Virus record (IMG/VR): IMGVR_UViG_3300042383_000526
Span: 1 to 22,540 of that record
Direction: 5' to 3' (one strand)
Length of the DNA: 22,540 bases
Source: a virus
Below, in pieces: positions 5,746-13,342 of the stretch. Made by a program: the position numbers and the translations under genes. Position 1 is the first letter of the stretch. Every line of letters begins with the position of its first letter. The notes below the pieces were generated by a model. That model ran no database searches. It was given only the letters and a program-made list of their open reading frames with translations, and was not told the DNA's origin.

Positions 5746-7856
5746 TGGGATTATTAGACACCATCCGTGACAGCGTACTGAATTGGGCTGTCAAATCAAC
5801 TGGCATGCCGATCATGTCAACAACTGGCAATCGTTTTGCTGCACCAGACAGGCGTGCATTTGAACAGCAAGCAAACGCGTATCTCAATCAAGTGGTGCTT
5901 GCTTGCATTGCAACGCGTGCACAGACTCTGAATGAACCACCATTGACTGCTGTTGATCCGATCACAAAAGAGATCATACCACAGCATCCATTGACACGTT
6001 TGTTTCGCAGGCCAAACAAGGACATGTCACAAAGTATGTTCTGGCAATACGTCAGCACATACGTTGACATTGGTGGCAATGCGTACATTCACAAGGTACG
6101 CAACGTGTATGGTCAAGTAATTGAACTACGACCATATCACAGTGGGCACATCGTGCCGATTAGCGAGTCAGGCCAGTGGGTTGACTACTACCAATACCAA
6201 TACGACAACGTATCAAAAGAGATTGATCCACGCGACATCATTCACATTCGGTCTTACTACATTGATCCGTTGAACCCGATTCTGGGTATCTCACCAATCC
6301 GTGCTGCTGGTATCAACATTGATACATACAACGAATTGATGCAAACGCTGTACAGCTACCTTCGCAACAACGGCGTTCCATCTGGCGTGTTGTCTGTTCA
6401 GCAGACAATCAACCAGCAGCAAGCAGAGTCATTGAAAGAGCAATTCCAAACCAACACCACTGGTCGCAATCGTGGTAAGCCAATCGTTCTGCCTTCTGGT
6501 ATGTCTTACACACAGATGGGTTTGGACGTTAGCAAGATGGAAGCTGGCACGCAATTCGCGCAATACGAAACTGCGATCTGTGGTATCTATCGTGTGCATC
6601 CATCGGTAGCAATGACGATGGCTGGTTTGCAGTCGAGCACATACAGCAACATGCAAACGGCGTTTCAAGAATACACGTTGCTGACACGTGTACCAACTTG
6701 GAACACATGGGAAGAACAAGTTGAACTATCGTTTGCAAATGAATACCCAGAAGTTGATGTCGAGTTTGACACCAGCAACATTGGTGCTTTGCAGTCAGAT
6801 CCAGATGCGGTTATCTATCCAGTTGTTGCAACGTTCAACGCTAACTTGGTAACAGTCAATGAAGCACGTCAGCGTCTGGGATATCCACCAGCAACAGAAG
6901 GTGGCGACAACTATGCATACAATCTTGTTGCACCAGCACCAGCCTTTGGTGCATTGTCAGCAAAGCAATCTGTGCTGGCGTTGAATGGCAAGGATGCAGC
7001 ACGCAAGCAGACTGCAACAGAGCTTGTGCAAGATGTAAAGTGGCAACCAGTTGAATACCCCACAGAAGGCCAGATTGATCAAAGCACTGACTTGAAAGCA
7101 GAAGCGTTCTGGAAATCAATGGACGATACAATTGTGACATTCAGCAAGTCACTGCAAACTGATACCAGCAAGTTGATTGAAGGCATTGGTAAAGTGTTGA
7201 TCAACAACGCAACAAAGTCTGGTGCACAGTATGACACAAAGCAGAACGATCCAAAGATGCAACTGCTGATTGATCAGTACATGAAGGCCACTGGTGCATG
7301 GCGCAAGAATCTTGCAAAGCAAATCATGAAGCTGGCAGTGACAGAAGTCAATGCAGACTTCACCAGCGTTGAAAGTGAGCTTGACAAGATCGTTGCTGAT
7401 CTGAACAAGGATATGGCTGCAAACATCACAGACAGTGTTGGCACTATTCAGCAAGAAGTGCAAGATACTGTTGCGAGCATGTCGGGTTCATCAGCAGAAG
7501 ACATTGAAAAGAAGCTGCTGGAAAAGTTTGACACGTTGAAGCAATCACGTGCACAAGCAATTGCACAAACGCAAGCACGTGCATCAAGTACCAAGATTGC
7601 AACATCAACATGGTCTGCACTGAATGAAGATGAACTTGACAAGCAGAACGAAATTGTGAAGGTATGGACAACACGCCGTGATGGTCGCGTGCGTGAATCA
7701 CATCGTGCTCTTGATGGCAAGTGGGTTGAAATGGGTGCTAAGTTCAACGGCACGTTGCAAGGGCCGGGCATCGGTACAGAAGCTGGTGAAGTTGTCCGCT
7801 GTCGTTGCGTGTTGCGTCCAGTTCGCCGAAAGAATATTGACAGACAGGCACGATAG
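5745..7856 (+). CDS. portal protein (HK97-type) fused to a C-terminal Mu F-like domain
   Basis: Residues 1 to about 390 match an HK97-type portal: a region starting near HPLTRLFRRPN, YVDIGGNAYIHKVR, DIIHIRSYYID, GISPIRAAG, YRVHPSVAMTMAG and VNEARQRLGYPP. The portal forms the dodecameric DNA gate at one capsid vertex. About 230 residues of helical linker follow, including probable coiled coils. From about 640 to 700 lies a minor-head (Mu gpF-like) domain: VWTTRRDGRVRESHRALDG, then a GPGIGTEAGEVVRCRC end with the CRC motif. In many phages these are two genes; here they are one 703-residue frame without a stop or frameshift. Portal length alone would be nearer 400-450. ATG 5745 overlaps the TerL stop (TAATG). 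Confidence 0.9.
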   Translation: MGLLDTIRDSVLNWAVKSTGMPIMSTTGNRFAAPDRRAFEQQANAYLNQVVLACIATRAQTLNEPPLTAVDPITKEIIPQHPLTRLFRRPNKDMSQSMFWQYVSTYVDIGGNAYIHKVRNVYGQVIELRPYHSGHIVPISESGQWVDYYQYQYDNVSKEIDPRDIIHIRSYYIDPLNPILGISPIRAAGINIDTYNELMQTLYSYLRNNGVPSGVLSVQQTINQQQAESLKEQFQTNTTGRNRGKPIVLPSGMSYTQMGLDVSKMEAGTQFAQYETAICGIYRVHPSVAMTMAGLQSSTYSNMQTAFQEYTLLTRVPTWNTWEEQVELSFANEYPEVDVEFDTSNIGALQSDPDAVIYPVVATFNANLVTVNEARQRLGYPPATEGGDNYAYNLVAPAPAFGALSAKQSVLALNGKDAARKQTATELVQDVKWQPVEYPTEGQIDQSTDLKAEAFWKSMDDTIVTFSKSLQTDTSKLIEGIGKVLINNATKSGAQYDTKQNDPKMQLLIDQYMKATGAWRKNLAKQIMKLAVTEVNADFTSVESELDKIVADLNKDMAANITDSVGTIQQEVQDTVASMSGSSAEDIEKKLLEKFDTLKQSRAQAIAQTQARASSTKIATSTWSALNEDELDKQNEIVKVWTTRRDGRVRESHRALDGKWVEMGAKFNGTLQGPGIGTEAGEVVRCRCVLRPVRRKNIDRQAR

Positions 7857-7869
7857 TTGCACATTTTGC

Positions 7870-7898
7870 TTGCGTATTTCCCAAACTATTTGTATAGA
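7870..7898 (+). promoter_or_regulatory. possible sigma70-like promoter before the protease/capsid genes
   Basis: The 71-base gap between portal and protease genes contains TTGCGT (7870-7875), a 17-base spacer and TATAGA (7893-7898) preceded by TG. The match is partial at both boxes, but this is one of the few gaps in the morphogenesis block and it precedes the highly expressed capsid genes. Confidence 0.28.
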
Positions 7899-7927
7899 TT
7901 CGCACCGTGAAAAGAGAAACCAAAACC

Positions 7928-8677
7928 ATGTATGCAGATGTGAAGGCACAGCACGAAGGCATTATCGAAGCCGTCGTATCTGTGTTCGGTAACATCGACA
8001 GCTACAACGAACGCGTGATGGCTGGTGCATTCACCAAGTCACTTGCGCATGGCTTACCAACTGGCGTGCTTTCCCATGATTGGAACAACCCAGTTGCAAC
8101 AACGATTGATGTTGAAGAATTGGCTGCTGGTGACAACCGATTGCCAGATGCAATCAAGCATCTTGGTGGTCTGTACATACGTGGTCAATTCTTTGAAGAT
8201 ATCCCATCATCATGGGAAACATATCTGAAGATCAAACGCGGATTGTTCCGCGAGTTCTCCATTGGTTACGAAGTGGTGACCGATGGGTACAAAGATGGCG
8301 TGCGTGAACTCTATGAAGTGCGATTGCACGAATGGTCACCAGTGCTTGTGGGTGCTAACCCAGCAACGTCGCTGCTTGCAGTGAAGTCAGCTGGTTTTGA
8401 CGATCGCATTGATTTGCTGGAAACGGAAATCATGGAAGCGGTTGCAGCTACCAAAGCACGTGCTGCAATGCGTGTCAAGGCAGGACGCGTGTTGAGCAAT
8501 CGCAATGTGCTTGCGCTTTCTGCATTGGCAGATGCATTGGGCAAGGCACGCAAAGAGATCATGCACATTCTTGATGAAGCTGCACCACGTCCTAAAACTG
8601 AAGAGGGCAAAACGCATGCTTCATCACAACTTCAAAACATCGTATTGAAAAACTATTTAGAAGGTCTCGACCTATGA
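7928..8677 (+). CDS. prohead maturation protease, HK97 family (peptidase S78/U35-like)
   Basis: A 249-residue serine protease that trims the capsid and scaffold during maturation. The pattern is EAVVSVFGNIDSYNERVMAG, SHDWNNPVA with the catalytic His at residue 50, a long insert, then GLFREFSIGYEV with the catalytic Ser at 111, and YEVRLHEWSPVLVGANPAT with acidic residues of the triad type. This is the classic order for HK97 prohead proteases. The C-terminal 80 residues are helical and could act as an internal scaffold. ATG 7928 has AAGAG upstream; a GTG at 7907 would add seven residues. It lies directly before the major capsid gene, whose ATG overlaps this stop. Confidence 0.9.
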   Translation: MYADVKAQHEGIIEAVVSVFGNIDSYNERVMAGAFTKSLAHGLPTGVLSHDWNNPVATTIDVEELAAGDNRLPDAIKHLGGLYIRGQFFEDIPSSWETYLKIKRGLFREFSIGYEVVTDGYKDGVRELYEVRLHEWSPVLVGANPATSLLAVKSAGFDDRIDLLETEIMEAVAATKARAAMRVKAGRVLSNRNVLALSALADALGKARKEIMHILDEAAPRPKTEEGKTHASSQLQNIVLKNYLEGLDL

Positions 8678-10098
8678 CAATGGAAGAAATCCTTGCATTG
8701 CTGGATGCGCTGCTTGCGAATCCAAATGCAACACCAGAAGAAATGGCTGCAACACTTGCACAAGTACGTGATGGGTTGCTTGCACTTACACAAGCAGAAG
8801 CATCTGATGATTCAACAGAAGCACCAGCAGAAGCACTCTCTGCTGACCAAGTTCTTGCAATCACTGAGAAGATCACCAAGCTTGACAACATCCGCAAGAA
8901 GAAGCTTGCTGCACGTGCTGCTGTCGCTGGTATCAAGTCAGCTGATTGGAGCGCACCAAGCAACGCACTGCCTACTGGCACAAAGTCAACACCAAAGATC
9001 AGTGTGAAGACACGCCACAACGCAAAGCATTTCAAGAGCAACGAAGATGCATTTAAGGTTGGTAAGTTTCTGAAGGCCGTTGGTGGCGATCAGGCTTCAT
9101 ACCAGTGGTGTGTTGACAATGGCGTTGGATTCAAGACAATGACAGAAGGCAATGATGCAAGCGCTGGCGTGCTTGTGCCTGACTTCTGGGAAGATGCAAT
9201 CTGGGCATTGAAGGAGCCACGCGGTATTGCTCGCCAGTACGCACGCGTAGTACCAATGTCTTCTGCAACACACAAGCGCATCAAGATCAATGGTGATCAG
9301 AATGTGTACTTCGTCAGTGAAGGTGTTGCACCTACTGCATCTGATCTGAGCTATGGTTTCACAACGCTCTCTGCAAAGAAGCTTGGTCACCTCACATTCG
9401 TGTCATATGAACTTGCTGATGATGCACTTGTCAACGTAGTTGATGAGATCACACGCGAAGCTGCATACGCACTTGCTGACAAGGAAGACAAGTGCTTGTT
9501 CGTCGGTGATGGCACAAGCACACACGGTGGTGTGATGGGTCTGCGCTATGCATTCCAGCAGACACTTGAAAACGCTGGTGGCACATGGACATCTGATGCT
9601 GACAAGGCAAAGCTTGCAAGCGCAGTTGTTGCACCAACAAATGCATGGTCTGGTATCACACGCGATGCGCTCGCATCACTTCGTGGTAAGGTTCGTCAGG
9701 GACAAGGCAATGACTATGCTTACTTCACAACATCGCAATTCTACTTTGATGTGATGGCAAAGGCTGCATATGCAGCTGGTGGCGCAACAGCAACGGAAGT
9801 TGTCAATGGTGTTCCACAAGAGCGCTTTGATGGATACCCTGTTGTGTTTGCAGAAACAATGCCAACCGAGTCTGCTGCAAATGACATTCCAGTCTACTTC
9901 GGTTCTATGTCAAACGCTGTTGACTTCGGTGATTTGAAGGCAACAACAGTGGAGACTGACAAGAACATTCGTACACAGATCTGGGAAGTTGTTACAACAG
10001 AGCGCTTCGACATCAATGTGCACGACATTGGCAACTACAATGCAACTGCTGCAAACCGCAAGCGTGGTTCGGTTGCTGCTCTTATCACTAAGAACTAA
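8674..10098 (+). CDS. major capsid protein, HK97 fold, with N-terminal scaffold-like (delta) domain
   Basis: This 474-residue protein forms the icosahedral shell. Residues 1 to about 120 are helical and acidic, then basic (DALLANPNATPEEMAATLAQ; NIRKKKLAARAAV), like a delta/scaffold domain removed by the upstream protease. The capsid part follows: SAGVLVPDFWEDAIWALKEP, a strand-rich GDQNVYFVSEG, LTFVSYELADDALVNVVDEI, ALADKEDKCLFVGDGT and a final FGDLKATTVETDKNIRTQIW region typical of HK97-fold capsids. The cleavage site cannot be set from sequence alone. A strong ribosome binding site, AGAAGG (8659-8664), lies 9 bases before ATG 8674, which also overlaps the protease stop; an in-frame ATG at 8680 is less well spaced. 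Confidence 0.92.
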   Translation: MTMEEILALLDALLANPNATPEEMAATLAQVRDGLLALTQAEASDDSTEAPAEALSADQVLAITEKITKLDNIRKKKLAARAAVAGIKSADWSAPSNALPTGTKSTPKISVKTRHNAKHFKSNEDAFKVGKFLKAVGGDQASYQWCVDNGVGFKTMTEGNDASAGVLVPDFWEDAIWALKEPRGIARQYARVVPMSSATHKRIKINGDQNVYFVSEGVAPTASDLSYGFTTLSAKKLGHLTFVSYELADDALVNVVDEITREAAYALADKEDKCLFVGDGTSTHGGVMGLRYAFQQTLENAGGTWTSDADKAKLASAVVAPTNAWSGITRDALASLRGKVRQGQGNDYAYFTTSQFYFDVMAKAAYAAGGATATEVVNGVPQERFDGYPVVFAETMPTESAANDIPVYFGSMSNAVDFGDLKATTVETDKNIRTQIWEVVTTERFDINVHDIGNYNATAANRKRGSVAALITKN

Positions 10099-10110
10099 GG
10101 ATCAAAAGCA

Positions 10111-10560
10111 ATGGAACAACTACAACACGCAAAGAAGGGCATTGCCATTCTGCCACAGACACTTGACAATGCAACTGCAACGTCATATGTTATTGATACA
10201 GCTGGTGTTGATTATGTCAACATTGATGTTGTCATTGGCACAACTGACATTGCAATGACAACGTTGAAGGTGCAAGAGTCAGACACCAAAACAGATGCAA
10301 CAACACTGTCTTCTGGTGCTGACATCACTGGACTTGTCTACGGTGCAAATGGTTCATCACTCCCATCTGCAACGGATGACAACAAGATCTTTTCATTTGA
10401 GATCAACACGCAAGGCCGCAAGCGTTATCTGCAACTTGTTGCAGTCGCTGGCAATGGCACAACTGGTGTTGCACTTGCTGCGCAGTACAATGCTGGCAAG
10501 ATTGGCAACCAGTCACTCGATGCTACTGGCAAGGGCGTTGCTGCTGTTCTGAATGTCTAA
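10111..10560 (+). CDS. probable capsid decoration or head-associated protein
   Basis: A 149-residue, cysteine-free, strand-rich protein, acidic to neutral, with many Thr, Gly and Ala: NATATSYVIDTAGVDYVNID, VIGTTDIAMTTLKVQESD, FSFEINTQGRKRYLQLVAVA. No enzyme motif. Position directly after the major capsid gene, own strong ribosome binding site (AAGGA at 10097-10101, 9 bases from ATG) and beta-rich composition all fit an abundant capsid-surface protein. The assignment is by context; I cannot name a specific family. A long stem-loop follows the stop codon, which may help hold mRNA levels of the capsid-decoration pair high. Confidence 0.6.
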   Translation: MEQLQHAKKGIAILPQTLDNATATSYVIDTAGVDYVNIDVVIGTTDIAMTTLKVQESDTKTDATTLSSGADITGLVYGANGSSLPSATDDNKIFSFEINTQGRKRYLQLVAVAGNGTTGVALAAQYNAGKIGNQSLDATGKGVAAVLNV

Positions 10561-10563
10561 CAG

Positions 10564-10606
10564 TTGAAACTGATTGGGGTGCACTGCGCACCCCAGTCAA
10601 CTTCAA
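10564..10606 (+). terminator. long stem-loop after the capsid/decoration genes (no T-run)
   Basis: TTGAA (10564-10568) pairs with TTCAA (10602-10606). After a 2x2 internal loop TGATTGGGGTGC (10571-10582) pairs with GCACCCCAGTCA (10588-10599) with one G-T pair and a 5-base loop. This is 17 pairs in a 62-base gap. No T-tract follows, and AGGAGA of the next gene begins three bases after the stem. It is therefore more likely an mRNA-stabilising or partial attenuating hairpin than a full intrinsic terminator. Confidence 0.5.
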
Positions 10607-10622
10607 TCAGGAGACACAAACA

Positions 10623-10931
10623 ATGGGCATCACTGGTTTCACTGGCATTCGTGTTGGTACGATGCAAACGCAAGCATTGAGCAATCACACTGCCGTCACA
10701 ATTACACCACCAGCTGACAGCGATTTCATTTTGATCGAGTGCCATCAACATGATATGCGCATCACGTTTGACGGCAGCGCACCAACAACGTCAGTTGGTT
10801 TCAAGCTTAACAAGGATACGCCATATCGTGTTGATGTTGGTCTTGGCACAACGATCAAACTGATTGCAATTGAGAACAACCCAAGTTGCTACTGGCAAGC
10901 ATTCCGTGTCAAGAGGGACGACAACGCATGA
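10623..10931 (+). CDS. small probable virion protein
   Basis: This 102-residue protein starts MGITGFTGIRVGTMQTQALS and is strand-rich throughout (AVTITPPADSDFILIECHQH; MRITFDGSAPTTSVGFKLNK; IKLIAIENNPSCYWQAFRVK). This resembles a compact beta-sandwich seen in small head-decoration or accessory proteins, but I do not recognise the family. A strong ribosome binding site, AGGAGA (10609-10614), 8 bases before the ATG, implies high expression, consistent with a structural protein. Its TGA overlaps the ATG of the fibre-like gene. Decoration protein is the best guess from context. Confidence 0.6.
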   Translation: MGITGFTGIRVGTMQTQALSNHTAVTITPPADSDFILIECHQHDMRITFDGSAPTTSVGFKLNKDTPYRVDVGLGTTIKLIAIENNPSCYWQAFRVKRDDNA

Positions 10932-11809
10932 TTGAATCAATCAACAACAATGGCGTTGCTGGTGGTGGTGTGCAGACAGTTGTTGCTGGCACTGGTATCA
11001 GCATTGACAACACAGATCCAGAGAATCCAATTGTTACCAACACAGTCACTGATACTGATGACAAAGTGCGTGTCTCTGTGAATGACACAACAGCTGGCTA
11101 CTTGAATGGCAAGCTGGTTGCTGGCACTGGTATTGGCTTAACTGAGAACAACAATGGCGGCAACGAAACACTGACAGTTGCCATTGGCAATCATGATGCA
11201 AGTCTAATAACATCTGGCACTGTTGCCACTGCTCGTCTTGGTACTGGCACTGCAAACAGCACGACGTACTTGCGTGGTGATCAGACATGGGCAAGTGTTG
11301 CAGGTGGTGACACAACATATACAGTCACAACAGCAGATGCCGAGAACACAACAAACGACACATCAATCATCACGTTGACTGTGCCAGCCAACACATGGGC
11401 TGACAATGAAATCGTTTTCATCGAAGCATTGCTGCACATCAACAATGGGACTGGCTCAACTGCAAATCTTACGACATCAATCTACACATCTGGCGTGCAA
11501 CGCAGTACGTACACAGCTGGACAAATTACAGGCACAAACACACACACGTTTTTACGTCAGTATTTCTATCGACAGGGTTCAAACATTCGCACGGCCTTAG
11601 CTACTGAGCAACGAACATTCGGCGCTGTTGCTGGTGGCAATTGGACAAACAGTGCGTACTGGAATATCAGTACCACTGGCAGCTATGCTGCTACATTCAC
11701 ATCTGATATTCAATTGCAGTTCCGTGCACAATGGAATGCTGCAAACTCTACAATCTACGTTCGTGTGTTCAATGCCAGAGGCTACAAACAATCGGGGCAA
11801 TTCTCATGA
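10928..11809 (+). CDS. fibre-like or head-appendage structural protein
   Basis: A 293-residue protein with phage fibre/appendage features. The N-terminal half has two related Gly-rich blocks, VVAGTGISIDNTDPENPIV and LVAGTGIGLTENNNGGNETL, then TVATARLGTGTANSTTYLRG followed by DQTWAS, a motif frequent in phage fibre and spike stalks. The C-terminal half, from about residue 130, is strand-rich, Thr/Asn/Ser-rich and could be a jelly-roll tip (FIEALLHINNGTGSTANLTT; QLQFRAQWNAANSTIYVRVF). The position among head genes rather than after the tape measure suggests a capsid fibre or appendage that contacts the cell or mucus, though a tail fibre is possible. ATG 10928 overlaps the upstream stop (ATGA); an earlier in-frame start at 10886 is inside the previous gene and rejected. 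Confidence 0.65.
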   Translation: MIESINNNGVAGGGVQTVVAGTGISIDNTDPENPIVTNTVTDTDDKVRVSVNDTTAGYLNGKLVAGTGIGLTENNNGGNETLTVAIGNHDASLITSGTVATARLGTGTANSTTYLRGDQTWASVAGGDTTYTVTTADAENTTNDTSIITLTVPANTWADNEIVFIEALLHINNGTGSTANLTTSIYTSGVQRSTYTAGQITGTNTHTFLRQYFYRQGSNIRTALATEQRTFGAVAGGNWTNSAYWNISTTGSYAATFTSDIQLQFRAQWNAANSTIYVRVFNARGYKQSGQFS

Positions 11810-12168
11810 TAGATTTTGCAGTTGTTGTAAATGAACTTGGTTTGCGTGGTGCGTTATCACATCGCACTTACGAATCAATGGTTGCAACTTGGATTGATCC
11901 AAACGAACCAATACCAACACTTGATGAATGTGTTGCAAAGTGGAATGAACTTGTTGCATCTGGATTCTTCGAACCACCATACCACGTCAAACGATTGGAA
12001 GCATACCAGAACGCTGGCATTGACATGCAGAAGACAATTGAACTATGCATGGAATACCAATTGGGTATTGCTACCAATGACATGGATGCAGTGACCAAGT
12101 ATCGTGCACAGCTGGCTGAAATCCATGCAAAGCGCATTGCAATCAAAGCCCAGTTTCCAAAGGGCTGA
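11806..12168 (+). CDS. hypothetical protein downstream of the fibre-like gene
   Basis: A 120-residue, mostly helical, acidic protein: MIDFAVVVNELGLRGALSHR, then PTLDECVAKWNELVASGFFE and a long C-terminal helical segment with DAVTKYRAQLAEIHAKRIAI. I do not recognise a family. Position immediately after a fibre-like protein, with an ATGA overlap, is typical of fibre-assembly chaperones or fibre-associated proteins, so that is one possibility; nothing in the sequence proves it. The start at 11806 is chosen because the longer frame from 11731 is inside the fibre gene. Its stop overlaps the next start (TGATG). Confidence 0.6.
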   Translation: MIDFAVVVNELGLRGALSHRTYESMVATWIDPNEPIPTLDECVAKWNELVASGFFEPPYHVKRLEAYQNAGIDMQKTIELCMEYQLGIATNDMDAVTKYRAQLAEIHAKRIAIKAQFPKG

Positions 12169-12452
12169 TGATGCAAGACAACTTCACAAAGTGGATGCTT
12201 GGTATCACAGCTGGTGTTGTGGTTGCAATGGGTGGTGCTCTGTTCAGTACAGTGCTGGCATTGCGTGAAGACATGGCAGTGATCAAAACGAATCTTGCTG
12301 ACATGAAAGAGACAGTGACAAAGCTGGATGTTTTACAATCGCAAGTGTCAGATCATGAATACCGAATCCAATGGATTGAACGAAGTGAAGATCACTCGCG
12401 TGCCGATGGTACGACGCGAAGGATTGACACCCTACGAAGGGCGATTCGCTGA
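12168..12452 (+). CDS. single-span membrane protein with coiled coil, holin or spanin candidate
   Basis: This 94-residue protein has one clear transmembrane segment near the N-terminus, WMLGITAGVVVAMGGALFST (about residues 9-28), preceded by a short tail. A heptad-like helical region follows (AVIKTNLADMKETVTKLDVL) and then a basic C-terminus rich in Arg. This layout fits a small lysis protein (holin, antiholin or inner-membrane spanin) and its position two genes before an endolysin supports that. The ATG at 12168 overlaps the upstream stop. Its 3' part overlaps the next gene in a different frame by 47-98 bases, depending on which downstream start is used. Confidence 0.6.
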   Translation: MMQDNFTKWMLGITAGVVVAMGGALFSTVLALREDMAVIKTNLADMKETVTKLDVLQSQVSDHEYRIQWIERSEDHSRADGTTRRIDTLRRAIR

Positions 12453-12777
12453 ACCGATTGACAACACAGTTGCACGTGCTGAGATTGAAAAGCTTTGGGA
12501 GCTGACAGATACGGAGAAGCTTGTGCTTGCATGGGAAGACACGAAACGCAACGTGCGTTTGATTACGACATTGACACCGATCATTTTCACAATCGTAAAA
12601 GGTTACGTCATGAAGGACTGGAAAACAACAATTGCTGGTATCGTCAAAGCAGTGTTCAGTGTGTTGACGATCTTTGGTATCAGCACTGGTAACATCACAG
12701 AAGCATTGATCACAGCAGCACTGTTTGCAATTGCTGATCTTGTGCAGTCTTGGTTGATGCCTGACAAGAGCAAGTAA
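12355..12777 (+). CDS. holin-like membrane protein
   Basis: A 140-residue protein with a hydrophilic N-terminal half (MVRREGLTPYEGRFAEPIDN; IEKLWELTDTEKLVLAWEDT) and a membrane-bound C-terminal half: LITTLTPIIFTIVKGYV, then TIAGIVKAVFSVLTIFGI and ALITAALFAIADLVQSWLM, ending in a charged PDKSK tail. Two or three spans plus a charged end is typical of holins, which open the inner membrane for the endolysin. Start choice is uncertain: ATG 12355 or 12406 both overlap the previous gene. An internal ATG at 12610 (MKDWKTTIAG) has AAAGG 7 bases upstream and could give a separate 55-residue form. The terminator begins nine bases after the stop codon. Confidence 0.65.
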   Translation: MNTESNGLNEVKITRVPMVRREGLTPYEGRFAEPIDNTVARAEIEKLWELTDTEKLVLAWEDTKRNVRLITTLTPIIFTIVKGYVMKDWKTTIAGIVKAVFSVLTIFGISTGNITEALITAALFAIADLVQSWLMPDKSK

Positions 12778-12785
12778 CTTCAACG

Positions 12786-12857
12786 GGGCGGACGTGCGCA
12801 ACATAGCCCCCCATGTATATCTACCCCGTGATAGCGCAGAACGTCCGCCCTTTTTTT
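12786..12857 (+). terminator. intrinsic (rho-independent) terminator
   Basis: GGGCGGACGT (12786-12795) pairs perfectly with ACGTCCGCCC (12841-12850) and is followed by seven T (12851-12857). Inside, GCGC (12796-12799) can pair with GCGC (12834-12837) across a three-base bulge, and the remaining loop of about 34 bases contains ACAT/ATGT. It is the only hairpin in the window with a clear T-run. It lies 23 bases before the endolysin ATG. Confidence 0.85.
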
Positions 12858-12880
12858 AACACCACAACACGAGCACTGCA

Positions 12881-13342
12881 ATGCACAACTTCACATGGTA
12901 CGAAATCGCAAGACGTGAACTTGGTGTCAAGGAGTTGCAAGGCATTGCAGACAATCCGCGAATTGTTGAATACCACAGCACAACCACGTTGCGTGCAACT
13001 GATGATGAAGTGCCGTGGTGTTCATCGTTTGTCAATTGGTGCATTCACAAAGCTGGCTATGTACCAACCAAGTCAGCAGCAGCACGATCGTGGGCGAAGT
13101 GGGGTGTGCAGATTGCAACGCCAGTTACTGGCTGCATCGTAGTCATGACACGCACTGGTGGTGGTCACGTTGGTTTCTACGAAGGGCACGATGCATCACA
13201 CGTGTCTGTACTTGGTGGCAATCAAGATGATGCTGTGAACGTACGCAAGTATCGCGTTGCACGTGTGATTGCTTACGTGCTCCCAAAGAAAATGAATGAC
13301 AAAGATCAACTCGCATTTGAACTGTTGAAGGCGCAAGCGTAA
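12881..13342 (+). CDS. endolysin, TIGR02594-type cysteine peptidase/amidase
   Basis: A 153-residue lytic enzyme of the NlpC/P60-CHAP-like TIGR02594 type. It begins WYEIARRELGVKELQG and PRIVEYH, then VPWCSSFVNWCIHKAGY with the catalytic Cys at residue 47, a GGGHVGFYEG segment with the catalytic His at 96, and VLGGNQDDAVN with the polar third residue Asn114. These enzymes cut peptide or amide links in peptidoglycan to burst the cell. No signal peptide or wall-binding domain is seen, so it would depend on a holin. Ribosome binding is weak (GAG ten bases before the ATG) and a strong terminator lies just upstream, so expression may be limited or need anti-termination. The stop overlaps the connector start (TAATG). 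Confidence 0.88.
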   Translation: MHNFTWYEIARRELGVKELQGIADNPRIVEYHSTTTLRATDDEVPWCSSFVNWCIHKAGYVPTKSAAARSWAKWGVQIATPVTGCIVVMTRTGGGHVGFYEGHDASHVSVLGGNQDDAVNVRKYRVARVIAYVLPKKMNDKDQLAFELLKAQA

